Positions 36,901-44,744 of a stretch of DNA of 64,000 bases are shown here, piece after piece (the stretch's first letter is position 1; every line of letters begins with the position of its first letter). The position numbers were made by a program, and so were the translations under genes. The stretch is from Myxococcales bacterium (GTDB lineage: Bacteria > Myxococcota_A > Polyangia > Haliangiales > Haliangiaceae). The stretch is taken from contig JADKKI010000023.1 of the NCBI GenBank assembly GCA_016720595.1, positions 62,001-126,000 on the forward strand, in the 5' to 3' direction. The notes below the pieces were generated by a model. The model had not been told where the DNA came from and made no database searches. It saw nothing but the letters and a program-made list of their open reading frames with translations.

Positions 36901-39111
36901 ATGCCCCGATCCATGAGCGTTCGTGCGTATTCAGCGGCGCTCGTCGTCGCGACCTTTGCGGTCGGGTGCGTCGCGGCGAACAAGCGGGCCGTGGAGTTCC
37001 GCAACAAGGGCCGCGAGCGGTTCGCCGAGAGCAAGTACGACGTGGCGATCGCGGACTATCGCGAGGCCAAGGATCTCGACAAGGCCGGCAAGGTCGATGG
37101 GCTCGAGAGCGAGCGCGAGCGCGCCGCCTCCGAGCAGGTGAAAGTCCTGCTCAAGGATGCGTGGGGCAAGTACGACCGCGGTGAGTTCCAGCAGGCCCAT
37201 GGCCAGCTCGTGGCGATCAAGAACGCGAACGAGCTCGCGAACAAGATCACCGATCCGGTGGTGCTGCACGCGCTCGGCGACACGGCGGCGATGGCGTGGG
37301 ACGAGGTCGAGGGGCTCCGCAAGCGCCGGTTCTATCTGCGCGCGCAGCTGCTCGCCGAGTTCCTGGTCAAGCCGCTACCGCAGGGCCACGCGATGCGGAT
37401 CCGCTACGACGCCCTGAAGGTCAGCGGCATCGCGTTTCACCTCGCGAAGATGCGACAGCTGAAGCAGCAGTTTCCCGCCGCCGCCGCATTTCATTACCTG
37501 GTGGCTCGCCGGCTCGGTGCGGATAGCGATCCGGATGGTCTGTCGCTGATCGCCGACGTCAAGCGCGCCACCGGCGATGCGAGCACGTTCGTGAAGGCGG
37601 GCAGCGCGGCGACAGACTGGAAGTCCGAGGACCAGTTCGTGCTCGCGCGCCAGGTCGGGAGCACGTGGGATCCCACGGCGATCACGCTGTTCGGCGCCCG
37701 CTACGGCATGAACGACGCCCGGTATCTCGACGAGGTCTGGAACGGCACGACCACGCTCGACCCGTATCCGGCGGTGGCGGCGATCACGCCGGCGACGGCC
37801 GACACCATCGCGGTGGTCGCGAACAACGAGCCGAGCACCGATTCGGGGCCGCGCTACAAGAGCCTCGAGTTCTGGTACTCGGTCGGCAGCCACTCGCTCG
37901 AGAAGAGCGCGCTCTCCACGGGCGCCGGTGGTGCGATCCGGGTCCCGAGCAAGTCCGGCAAGGCGACCTACGAGTTCTCGGGCTTCTTCGAGTCCGACAA
38001 GCTCGGCGGCGTCTCGAGTGGCTATGGCGGTGACCTCATCATCACGGCGCTGGCCAAGGCGCCGCTCGTGCTGGGCGCGGGCATCGGCTACCTGAGCGAC
38101 GATCTGCCGAGCAAGACGCTGTTCCCCGACATGACGATCACGCAGAAGAGCGTGCACATCCCGGTGGTGGCGCGCGCGCCGATCGCGGCCGGCTTCATGG
38201 GCAGCCTCGAGGCGCGGATCAACATCCTGCAGTTCTCGAAGGACAAGCAGCCGCTGCCGATGGAGCAGCACTACAGCCCGGTGACCGCGCGGATCTATGG
38301 CCCGATCCCGTTCCTCGGCGAGGCCGTCCCCGCGTTGCGTGCACTCGCGATCGAGGGCTACGCGACCTACACCAAGGATTCGCCGCAGGAGCTGACGTTC
38401 GGCGGGCGGCTGGTGTATCGGACCGCGCTCTCGGGCGGCAAGGACGACGGCAGCGACCTCTGGGACCGGCTCGAGAAGTCGGCGTTCGCGATCCAGACGC
38501 TCGCGGGACCGACCTGGGACTTCTGGTTCGATCTCGGCACCACGCCGCTCACCAAGGACGATCGTCAGCACGGGATGGGCACGCTGTTCCGCATCCCGAA
38601 CAAGGACTCGGGGAGCGTGTACGAGTTCTCGCTGCACTTCGAGTCGTCCAACCTCGGTGGCAACGTCGGCGGCTGGGGCATCGACTACATCCTCATGAAG
38701 CCGGTGAAGAAGCTCGGCGTGCTCGGGTTCGGGCTCGGGTACTCGTCGAACTCGATCAGCGACGCGCCGGCGATGTCGGATCCGTCGACCTACAAGGCCC
38801 CGGAGCAGAACAGCTTCCACTCGCCGATCGTGCTGCGCATCCCGCTCGGGACCTCGGCGATCCTCGGCGTCGAGGGGCGCCTCAACTACCTCGCGCTCGG
38901 TGGCACGGGCGATCCCGCGATGAACGAGAAGCGCCACTTCCACATGATCGGCGGCCGGCTGTGGATCCCGATCCCGGTGCTCGGCGATCTGATCTCCGCG
39001 CTCAGCAAGTTCCACCTCGAAGGTCACCTCGGCTACCAGCCCGGCGGCGAGCGCGAGCTCAACTACGGTGGCATGCTGATCTGGCGCCCGATCGTCACCA
39101 CCAAGATGTGA
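36901..39111 (+). CDS. Large lipoprotein with N-terminal TPR-like region and unknown beta-rich tandem domains
   Basis: About 736 residues. A signal peptide with lipobox (LVVATFAVGC) is followed by a TPR-like helical part (about 30-200; KGRERFAESKYDVAIADYREAKD). The C-terminal two thirds contain two related beta-rich halves: YEFSGFFESDKLGGVSSGYG and YEFSLHFESSNLGGNVGGWG, each followed by a GxGxGYxSxx strand, an HIPVV/HSPIVL strand and a GRLxYR strand. This looks like a duplicated domain or an outer-membrane-associated beta structure. ATG 36901 or 36913 may be the start. The TSP3 lipoprotein gene follows after 16 bp. Function unknown. Confidence 0.78.
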   Translation: MPRSMSVRAYSAALVVATFAVGCVAANKRAVEFRNKGRERFAESKYDVAIADYREAKDLDKAGKVDGLESERERAASEQVKVLLKDAWGKYDRGEFQQAHGQLVAIKNANELANKITDPVVLHALGDTAAMAWDEVEGLRKRRFYLRAQLLAEFLVKPLPQGHAMRIRYDALKVSGIAFHLAKMRQLKQQFPAAAAFHYLVARRLGADSDPDGLSLIADVKRATGDASTFVKAGSAATDWKSEDQFVLARQVGSTWDPTAITLFGARYGMNDARYLDEVWNGTTTLDPYPAVAAITPATADTIAVVANNEPSTDSGPRYKSLEFWYSVGSHSLEKSALSTGAGGAIRVPSKSGKATYEFSGFFESDKLGGVSSGYGGDLIITALAKAPLVLGAGIGYLSDDLPSKTLFPDMTITQKSVHIPVVARAPIAAGFMGSLEARINILQFSKDKQPLPMEQHYSPVTARIYGPIPFLGEAVPALRALAIEGYATYTKDSPQELTFGGRLVYRTALSGGKDDGSDLWDRLEKSAFAIQTLAGPTWDFWFDLGTTPLTKDDRQHGMGTLFRIPNKDSGSVYEFSLHFESSNLGGNVGGWGIDYILMKPVKKLGVLGFGLGYSSNSISDAPAMSDPSTYKAPEQNSFHSPIVLRIPLGTSAILGVEGRLNYLALGGTGDPAMNEKRHFHMIGGRLWIPIPVLGDLISALSKFHLEGHLGYQPGGERELNYGGMLIWRPIVTTKM

Positions 39112-39127
39112 TAGAGCGAACCACCCC

Positions 39128-39946
39128 GTGACCAACCTCGGCTTCATCAGGGCACTGGCCCTCGCGCTCAGCCTCGTCGCCACCGGGTGCGGCAAGACCG
39201 GCAAGGTGCCGGCGGCGCCGGGCTGGGTCGGGGACGCGGACAAGGACGGCGTCAAGGACGCGGACGACCAGTGCCGCGATCAGCCCGAGGACTTCGACAA
39301 CTACAAGGACAGCGACGGCTGCCCGGATCCGGACAACGACGGCGACGGTGTGGCCGACGTCGACGATCAGTGCCCCGGCGTGAAGTCCGACAAGGACGGC
39401 GCCGCGGATCCCTCGGGCTGCCCCGGCGTGGCCGCGGCGCGCACGATCGCCAGCCGTCACGCCGATGACTTCGATACGGACAAGGACGGCGTCCTCGACG
39501 ACGACGACAAGTGCCCGACCGAGGCCGAGGACATGGACGGCTTCCGCGACGATGACGGCTGCATCGACGCGGACAACGACAACGACGGCATCCTCGATGC
39601 GCAGGACAGCTGTCCCGACAAGGCCGAGGATCACAAGGGTCCGAACCCGAACGACGGCTGCCCCCTGCAGGATCGTGACAACGACGGCGTGGCCGATGCC
39701 GACGACGAGTGCCCGAGCGTGGCCGGCCGGCCCGGCGCCAAGGGCTGCCCCGATCGCGACGGCGACAACATCCGCGACAGCGTGGACCGGTGCCCGAACC
39801 TGGCGGAGAACGGCACCGATGGGGATGGCTGCCCGGGCAAGGACGCCGACAACGACAAGATCCCGAACACGATCGACAAGTGCCCGGAGCAGGCTGAGGA
39901 CTGGGACACGGATCGCGACGATGACGGTTGCCCCGAAGCGGACTGA
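39128..39946 (+). CDS. Thrombospondin type 3 repeat lipoprotein
   Basis: The 272-residue protein has a signal peptide with lipobox (SLVATGC), then at least eight calcium-binding TSP3-type repeats with the pattern D-x-D-x-D-G-x-x-D-x-x-D-x-C (for example DADKDGVKDADDQC, DRDNDGVADADDEC). It is extremely acidic. No C-terminal OmpA domain is present, which differs from many TSP3-OmpA fusions. It starts at GTG 39128, 16 bp after the preceding stop, and is followed after 3 bp by a Ser/Thr kinase gene. It probably binds calcium at the cell surface. Confidence 0.9.
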   Translation: MTNLGFIRALALALSLVATGCGKTGKVPAAPGWVGDADKDGVKDADDQCRDQPEDFDNYKDSDGCPDPDNDGDGVADVDDQCPGVKSDKDGAADPSGCPGVAAARTIASRHADDFDTDKDGVLDDDDKCPTEAEDMDGFRDDDGCIDADNDNDGILDAQDSCPDKAEDHKGPNPNDGCPLQDRDNDGVADADDECPSVAGRPGAKGCPDRDGDNIRDSVDRCPNLAENGTDGDGCPGKDADNDKIPNTIDKCPEQAEDWDTDRDDDGCPEAD

Positions 39947-39949
39947 CCC

Positions 39950-41452
39950 GTGGAAGCCGGCCAGCAGCTCGGGGAGTACATCATCGAAGCCGAGATCGGC
40001 GGCGGTGGGATGGCCAAGGTCTATCGCGCGCGGCACGCGATCCTCGACACGATCCACGCGCTGAAGGTCCTCGACGACGAATACCGCGCGAACGCCGAGG
40101 CGCGGCGCCGGTTCCTCGACGAGGCGAAGATCCAGGCCAAGCACCTGACGCACCCGAACATCGTCAAGGTGACCAACATCGTGGCCACCGCGGATGCCGC
40201 GGCGCTCGTGATGGAGCTGATCGATGGCGGGAGCCTCGAGGGCTACATCACGGCGAAGAACAAGCCGTTCACCACGGACGAGCTGCTCCAGCTCGCGGTG
40301 CCGATCCTCGATGCGATGGCCCACGCCCACGACGCCGGCATCATCCACCGCGACATCAAGCCGGCGAACATCCTGCTGCGGAAGACGGACGGCCGCCTGA
40401 TCCCCGTGGTCACCGACTTCGGGATCGCGAAGCTCACCGATACCAGCGCCGGAGCAGCGGCCAAGAAGAAGTCCACGCACCACGAAGCGCGGATGGGCAC
40501 GCTCGGCTACATGAGCCCCGAGCAGATCCGCAAGGCGAAGGATGTCACCGCGCGCTCGGACATCTTCTCGCTCGGCGCGATGTTCTACGAGATGGCCACG
40601 GGGCGTGCGCCGTTCGACGGCGACAACGACTTCGACATCATGGAGAAGATCGTCCACGGCAAGTTCGATCCGCCCGAGCGTCATGCCGACCCGAGCATGC
40701 CGGCTCATGTCAGCGCGGCGATCCGCCGATCGATGGAGTCCGATCCGGACAAGCGGTTCGCGAGCTGCCGCGAGATGTCGGCGGCGCTCACCGGTGGCAG
40801 GGAGATCAAGGCGGCCGGCGTGACCGCCGTCAACTTCGGCGCGTCGGGCCCGGTCGCGGCGATCGCACCGAGCGGCCCCAAGAAGTGGCCGCTGTTCGTC
40901 GCGCTCGCCGTCGCCGGCGCGGGCCTCGCGGGCGGGGCGATCTATGTCGCGCGCAGCGGGAGCGACGATGCGAAGGTCGCGGTCGGCAGCGGCTCGGCGA
41001 GCGGCGGCAGCGGAGGCTCGGAGGTCGCGGTCGCCGCGGCGCCCGATGCGATGGAGCCGGCGAGCGTGCTCCCCGATGCCGCGATCGACGCCGAGGAGAT
41101 CGACGCCGCGCCTCCGGCCGACGCGGCGATCGATGCGCCGCCCAAGCCGCCCCCGCCACCCCCGCCGCCCGCCACCTGTCGGGGCCGCTGGTCCGGATCG
41201 GACATGCGGCTCGCGATCACGACGGGGCGCAGCTGCGGCACGATCACGTTCTCGAGCGGCCTCGGCGATTGTACGGGGGCGCTCACCGGGTGCAGCGATG
41301 GACGCTCGTTCAGCGCGAGCTATGCCTGCCGGTTCAAGGAGGTCGACCAGGGGTACTCCGGCACGATCTCGATGGGCTGCACCGCGAGCTCGGTCTCGGC
41401 GAGCGTGTACGTCAACGGCAAGGCGAAGTCGAAGTTCCTTCGGAAGAACTAA
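39950..41452 (+). CDS. Transmembrane Ser/Thr protein kinase (PknB-like) with extracytoplasmic Cys-containing domain
   Basis: The 500-residue protein has an N-terminal Hanks-type kinase (about 8-280) with Gly loop (IGGGGMAKVYRARH), Lys in ALKVLDDE, catalytic HRDIKPANILL, DFG (TDFGIAKL) and SPEQ, so it should be active. A linker leads to one membrane helix (about 304-325; PLFVALAVAGAGLAGGAIYV), a low-complexity Asp/Ala/Pro spacer with a PPPPPPPP run, and a ~95-residue C-terminal domain with six Cys that may be a secreted ligand-binding module. It starts with GTG 39950, 3 bp after the TSP3 gene, and a TerB-like gene follows after 3 bp. Confidence 0.93.
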   Translation: MEAGQQLGEYIIEAEIGGGGMAKVYRARHAILDTIHALKVLDDEYRANAEARRRFLDEAKIQAKHLTHPNIVKVTNIVATADAAALVMELIDGGSLEGYITAKNKPFTTDELLQLAVPILDAMAHAHDAGIIHRDIKPANILLRKTDGRLIPVVTDFGIAKLTDTSAGAAAKKKSTHHEARMGTLGYMSPEQIRKAKDVTARSDIFSLGAMFYEMATGRAPFDGDNDFDIMEKIVHGKFDPPERHADPSMPAHVSAAIRRSMESDPDKRFASCREMSAALTGGREIKAAGVTAVNFGASGPVAAIAPSGPKKWPLFVALAVAGAGLAGGAIYVARSGSDDAKVAVGSGSASGGSGGSEVAVAAAPDAMEPASVLPDAAIDAEEIDAAPPADAAIDAPPKPPPPPPPPATCRGRWSGSDMRLAITTGRSCGTITFSSGLGDCTGALTGCSDGRSFSASYACRFKEVDQGYSGTISMGCTASSVSASVYVNGKAKSKFLRKN

Positions 41453-41455
41453 GCC

Positions 41456-41920
41456 ATGCAGCTCGATGCGCACGACTTCGCCGCGATGGACGACGTGCAG
41501 AGGCTCGCCGCGCTCGAGGCCTTCGTCACCGGGGTGCTCGCCGACGGCAAGGTCACGCCCGACGAGGTCCGACGGTTCGACGAGATCGTGCTCGCGTTGC
41601 CGTGGGGCGTGGAGCCGGCGGTCCTGACGGCGATGGTCAAGGGCGCGCAACAGCGGGTGGCGGCGATCACGACGCTCCCCGAGGTCACGGACTTCGTGGC
41701 CAGCCTCGCGGCGCGGCTGCCGTCGCCAGAGCTGCGCGACAAGGTGTTCTATACGATGGCGACCGTGTTCTCCGCCGATGGCGAGGTCAACCGGCTCGAG
41801 ACCAACGTGCTCGGGCTGTTCGTCGTGTCGTTCGGGATCACGAGCGATCGGCTGGCGGTGATCAAGGCGGCGCTGACGGACCGGCCGGTCGTGCCGCCGG
41901 CGCCACGCAGCGTCGATTGA
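41456..41920 (+). CDS. TerB-like helical protein
   Basis: The 154-residue all-helical protein resembles TerB/DUF533-type tellurite-resistance-associated domains: two repeated helical halves with acidic loops (GVLADGKVTPDEVRRFDE and FSADGEVNRLETNVLGLF). TerB-like domains bind metal ions and often accompany kinases or membrane stress modules; here the gene follows a Ser/Thr kinase by 3 bp. No other ter genes are near, so tellurite resistance should not be assumed. Confidence 0.82.
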   Translation: MQLDAHDFAAMDDVQRLAALEAFVTGVLADGKVTPDEVRRFDEIVLALPWGVEPAVLTAMVKGAQQRVAAITTLPEVTDFVASLAARLPSPELRDKVFYTMATVFSADGEVNRLETNVLGLFVVSFGITSDRLAVIKAALTDRPVVPPAPRSVD

Positions 41921-41941
41921 CGACCACAGCGCCCTCGCTGA

Positions 41942-42053
41942 CGCTCGAAGCGCACGCGTGCCGCGCTCGAAGCGCACCCCGCGTCCCGACAGTTGGGAAG
42001 CGCGATTCCCGATCGTGCGCGCGGACGCGGGAAGTCCAGCGGTTAGCCGCTGG
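41942..42053 (+). promoter_or_regulatory. Cluster of symmetric DNA elements upstream of the double-glycine peptide gene
   Basis: Two identical 14-bp copies of CGCTCGAAGCGCAC start at 41942 and 41964, exactly 22 bp apart; each holds a small palindrome (CGCT-CGA-AGCG). An inverted repeat GGGAA-N6-TTCCC covers 41995-42010. A perfect 7-bp hairpin, CCAGCGG-TTAG-CCGCTGG, covers 42036-42053 and ends 25 bp before ATG 42079. The helical phasing of the first pair is operator-like. There is no T tract, so these are unlikely to be terminators of the TerB gene. Confidence 0.5.
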
Positions 42054-42078
42054 CGCGGCGGCTGCACATCGATCCGGC

Positions 42079-42252
42079 ATGACCAACATCAACGACACCG
42101 ACCACGATCTCGCCACCATGATCGCCCAGACCCTCACGGACCTCGAGTGCGAGGCGATCGACGGGGGCATCTACAACGACGGCGGCTGCATCCCGTTTCC
42201 GTTCCCGCGCCCGAGCGACGAGGATCCGATCTTCGCGCCGTTCGGCCTCTGA
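42079..42252 (+). CDS. Small peptide with double-glycine leader-like N-terminus
   Basis: The 57-residue peptide splits naturally in two. Residues 1-30 form an amphipathic, Asp/Glu/Thr-rich helix ending LTDLECEAIDGG, the shape of leader peptides cut after Gly-Gly by C39-type peptidases or used as recognition leaders by RiPP enzymes. Residues 31-57 (IYNDGGCIPFPFPRPSDED and a PIFAPFGL end) are rich in Pro, Phe and Gly with one Cys. No strong ribosome-binding site is seen. No C39 transporter or modifying enzyme is encoded in the window, so maturation would depend on genes elsewhere. The frame is also open upstream without a likely start, so coding status rests on the leader-like pattern and the structured upstream region. 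Confidence 0.6.
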   Translation: MTNINDTDHDLATMIAQTLTDLECEAIDGGIYNDGGCIPFPFPRPSDEDPIFAPFGL

Positions 42253-42288
42253 GCACCGAAGCTCGGGGTGCGGCGCGCAGGTGCCGGC

Positions 42289-42708
42289 CTACTGGGCGGT
42301 GACACACGCGTACGTCCCGGGGGCGCCGATGGTCACCGTGGCGTCACTCGACGCCGCGACGGAGACCAGCTGAACGCCGCCGAGCCACTGCGGGTTCGCG
42401 CGACAATCGCGCGTGGCGTCGCACGCGGCGACCCGGATCCGGAGGTCGAACGCCTTGTCCTCCGCGAGGCCCAAGCCCGGCGGGTCCTTGAACGTGCCGC
42501 GGCCCAGGTACATCTGGCTGATGTGCCCATCGGGGAGGCTGACGTCGAGGAGCAGGGGCGTCGCCAGCGACTCGCCGATCCCCGAGCACGGCAGGCCCAC
42601 GATCGGAACCTGCCGCATCGTGACCGCGGAGTTCCTGCGGACCACAGACACGATCGCGATCCCCGCGACGATCGCGAGGATCCCGTACATCGCCGGGCGG
42701 GACTTCAC
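42289..42708 (-). CDS. Membrane-anchored protein of unknown function
   Basis: The 139-residue protein has an N-terminal hydrophobic anchor (about 8-25; YGILAIVAGIAIVSVV) and a ~110-residue periplasmic domain with four Cys (GLPCSGIG, AACDATRDC, TYACVTAQ). GTG 42708 is chosen because GAAGG lies six to ten bases upstream. The GTG overlaps the stop of a nine-codon open frame with a strong ribosome-binding site. It converges on the double-glycine peptide gene. No family is recognised. Confidence 0.65.
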   Translation of the reverse strand: MKSRPAMYGILAIVAGIAIVSVVRRNSAVTMRQVPIVGLPCSGIGESLATPLLLDVSLPDGHISQMYLGRGTFKDPPGLGLAEDKAFDLRIRVAACDATRDCRANPQWLGGVQLVSVAASSDATVTIGAPGTYACVTAQ

Positions 42709-42734
42709 GGCGTCACCTTCGTTGCTTCGTTCAT
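42705..42734 (-). CDS. Nine-codon leader open frame (MNEATKVTP), possible translational coupling
   Basis: AAAGGAG (42740-42746) is an ideal ribosome-binding site five bases from ATG 42734. The frame ends at TGA 42705-42707, which overlaps the GTG start of the membrane-anchored protein. It is either a coupling leader peptide or the true N-terminus of that protein disrupted by a small indel; both are plausible. Confidence 0.4.
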   Translation of the reverse strand: MNEATKVTP

Positions 42735-42922
42735 GCGAGCTCCTTTGGAGGTCGCGGACGAGCACGTGCCGTGCCCGCGGATCGGTCCGGATCCGCGACC
42801 GAACCCGCCGGGCGCTGCGCAGATCGCGCCAGCGACTGGCTGCCGCGGCTGCGGTGGCGGAGCGTGTCGCCAGCGCGGACTCAGCGTTCCAGCCGGAGAC
42901 CGTCTGGCTGGTCTCCAAACAG

Positions 42923-42946
42923 AAAACCCCGCATCGCTGCGGGGTT
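42923..42946 (-). terminator. Rho-independent terminator of tRNA-Cys
   Basis: Read on the minus strand: AACCCCGCAGCGATGCGGGG then TTTTCTGTTT. The stem is 7 bp (CCCCGCA/TGCGGGG) with a 4-base loop, beginning about 9 bases after the tRNA 3' end. Confidence 0.9.
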
Positions 42947-42952
42947 AGTCAG

Positions 42953-43024
42953 AGGAGCCACCCGGATTTGAACCGGGGAATGATGGTTTTGCAGACCATT
43001 GCCTTACCACTTGGCGATGGCTCC
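42953..43024 (-). tRNA. tRNA-Cys (anticodon GCA)
   Basis: The minus strand folds into a full cloverleaf: acceptor stem GGAGCCA/TGGCTCC, D arm GCCAAGTGGTAAGGC, anticodon arm ATGGT-CTGCAAA-ACCAT with GCA, and T arm CCCGG-TTCAAAT-CCGGG. The discriminator base is U, as expected for cysteine tRNAs. CCA is not encoded. A terminator follows directly, so it is a stand-alone tRNA unit. Confidence 0.97.
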
Positions 43025-43086
43025 TGACGTGACAGGCTTTCTACCTCACGGGAGCCGGGTGGCGCAACGGTCCAGCGGCGAGGCCT

Positions 43087-43959
43087 TCAGCGCGGGGGCA
43101 TCGCGTAGCCGCGATTCGGGAAGGGATCCGCGGAGTCGCGACGGCCGAGCTCGGCGGGCGTCCACACGGCCCCGCGCTCAGAGAAGATCGCAAGGCCGAC
43201 CACGCCCACGTTGCGGTCGCCCGAGGTCTGCGCCGCGTAGGAGTCCGCGACGGCACCGAACCGGAACGCGGCGACCGCGTCGTCGGAGGTGCGGAACCCG
43301 TCGATCACGAGCACACCGTGCGGATCCACGATGTAGCCGCGGCGGTTCGGATCCGCCTGGTGGCCGTCGATGACGTCGAGACCATCGACGGAGGCGACGA
43401 CCTCGAACCGGGCCGTGGTGCCGTTGCGGACGACGATGCGGTAGCGCGCGCCGTCCTCACCGACGATGAGCGATCGGCTGCCGGCCGCATAGCCGGGCAG
43501 GGTGCGCCCGGCCTCGTCGACGAGGGCCACGGACAGCGACCGGTCATCGGTATAGATCTCGAGGGGCTGCGGAGCCGTGCCGAGATACGCGGCGTGGGCC
43601 GCGGCACCCTGCGCGTCGTTGTAGTGCAGGAGGACCTCCGCCCACGGCGATCCGGACCCACGCACGAACGGCGCGAACGAGATCGGCGCGGACACCGCCT
43701 CGCCCCACTGCGTGCCGAGACCTGGGCGATCGGGCGCGGGCTCGGCGATCGAGCCACCTCGATCGATGACCGCGTGGCTCGGCTCGGCGCTGGTGGCGAC
43801 GTAGCCGCCGCCGGGAGCGTAGCCGCTCGAGCTCGACGGCGCGTAACCGCCTCCGCCGGAGGTCGCGAGCTTCTGGGTTCCCGCGCTGCCCGCGCAGGCG
43901 CCGAGCAGCAGGCACAGCAAGGTCGTGGAGTGACGGCGCACCCCGGCTTCGATCTGCAT
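43087..43959 (-). CDS. Lipoprotein of unknown function downstream of the cytochrome cluster
   Basis: The 290-residue protein has a signal peptide and lipobox (TLLCLLLGAC, Cys22), then a Gly/Ser/Tyr-rich linker (GGGGYAPSSSSGYAPGGGY), and a beta-rich C-terminal domain (FVRGSGSPWAEVLLHYNDA; SRSLIVGEDGARYRIVVRN). ATG 43959 has AAAGGA nine bases upstream. It follows the small beta-barrel gene by about 60 bp on the same strand and may be a late part of the cytochrome operon, or an independent unit. No family is recognised. Confidence 0.78.
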   Translation of the reverse strand: MQIEAGVRRHSTTLLCLLLGACAGSAGTQKLATSGGGGYAPSSSSGYAPGGGYVATSAEPSHAVIDRGGSIAEPAPDRPGLGTQWGEAVSAPISFAPFVRGSGSPWAEVLLHYNDAQGAAAHAAYLGTAPQPLEIYTDDRSLSVALVDEAGRTLPGYAAGSRSLIVGEDGARYRIVVRNGTTARFEVVASVDGLDVIDGHQADPNRRGYIVDPHGVLVIDGFRTSDDAVAAFRFGAVADSYAAQTSGDRNVGVVGLAIFSERGAVWTPAELGRRDSADPFPNRGYAMPPR

Positions 43960-44018
43960 GAAGAGATCCTTTCGTAGCGTTTCGATCGTGACGTGACGTG
44001 GCGTGACGAGTGGTCGAG

Positions 44019-44711
44019 TCAGCGGCCCCAGTGCAGGCCGATCTCGAAGAACATGCTGAGGTCCATGCGCGACGGCTTGGTGGCCTGCGAGCACGGGCCG
44101 CCGCACACCGCGGGGCCATCCATCTCGGGGCCCTGTGCGATCAGCGAGCGGAACGCCATGAAGTAGCCGACGTGGCGGCGGCGCCCGTGACGGCCACGCT
44201 CTCCTTGACCATCGACCTCGAAGCCCACCGCGAGCTCGCCGCTCGGACGGTCGAGGATGCCGCCCTGGCGCCACGCGACGTGTTCGATGCCGAGCCCGGC
44301 CTCGCCCCAGAAATCCACGCCGACGCCGCCGCCGCTGCGCGCCTCGCCGGTGTTCGCGAACGAATAGCGCACGGCACCGCCGACGCGCGTCCCGCGGCCG
44401 CGACGGACCATGCCTTCGTCGCTCGAGTCTCCAGTGCGGTAGTGATCGAACGTGGCGCGCAGCGTGAGATCGCCGATCCGGTAGCCCGCGCCGGCCGAGA
44501 CGCCGATCGAGAAGCCATCCGCATCGCCGACGTCACTGCCGCCGAGCAGCATGCCGACGCGGCCTTCCACGCGACGCTCTGACGGACGGTCGTCCTCCGC
44601 GTACGTGGCGTAGCCGCCATCGGTGGCCACGGTGTTCGCCGACGAGGGGGTGACGGCCGCCAGCAGCGTGGCGAGACCCAGGCCGAGAGTTGCGCGAGCG
44701 GAGTGCGTCAT
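44019..44711 (-). CDS. Small outer-membrane beta-barrel-like protein
   Basis: The 230-residue protein has a cleavable signal peptide (LGLGLATLLAAVTPSSA) and alternating beta-strand patterns typical of small outer-membrane barrels (FSIGVSAGAGYRIGDLTLRATFDHY, VGGAVRYSFANTG, ELAVGFEVDGQG, FEIGLHWGR at the end). A pair of Cys lies in an exposed loop (VCGGPC). It sits 33 bp downstream of the 18-haem cytochrome gene on the same strand, so it may be an accessory barrel of that system. Function unknown. Confidence 0.75.
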   Translation of the reverse strand: MTHSARATLGLGLATLLAAVTPSSANTVATDGGYATYAEDDRPSERRVEGRVGMLLGGSDVGDADGFSIGVSAGAGYRIGDLTLRATFDHYRTGDSSDEGMVRRGRGTRVGGAVRYSFANTGEARSGGGVGVDFWGEAGLGIEHVAWRQGGILDRPSGELAVGFEVDGQGERGRHGRRRHVGYFMAFRSLIAQGPEMDGPAVCGGPCSQATKPSRMDLSMFFEIGLHWGR

Positions 44712-44744
44712 CGTGCACTCTCAACGCAGGCGACCAGGCGCGAC

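Noticed and set aside
41456-41920. Tellurite-resistance operon
   Set aside because: Only a TerB-like domain is present; no terA, terC, terD or terE genes are near.
42289-42918. Longer 209-residue version of the membrane-anchored protein
   Set aside because: The extra N-terminus is Arg/Ser-rich low-quality sequence, and a ribosome-binding site supports GTG 42708.
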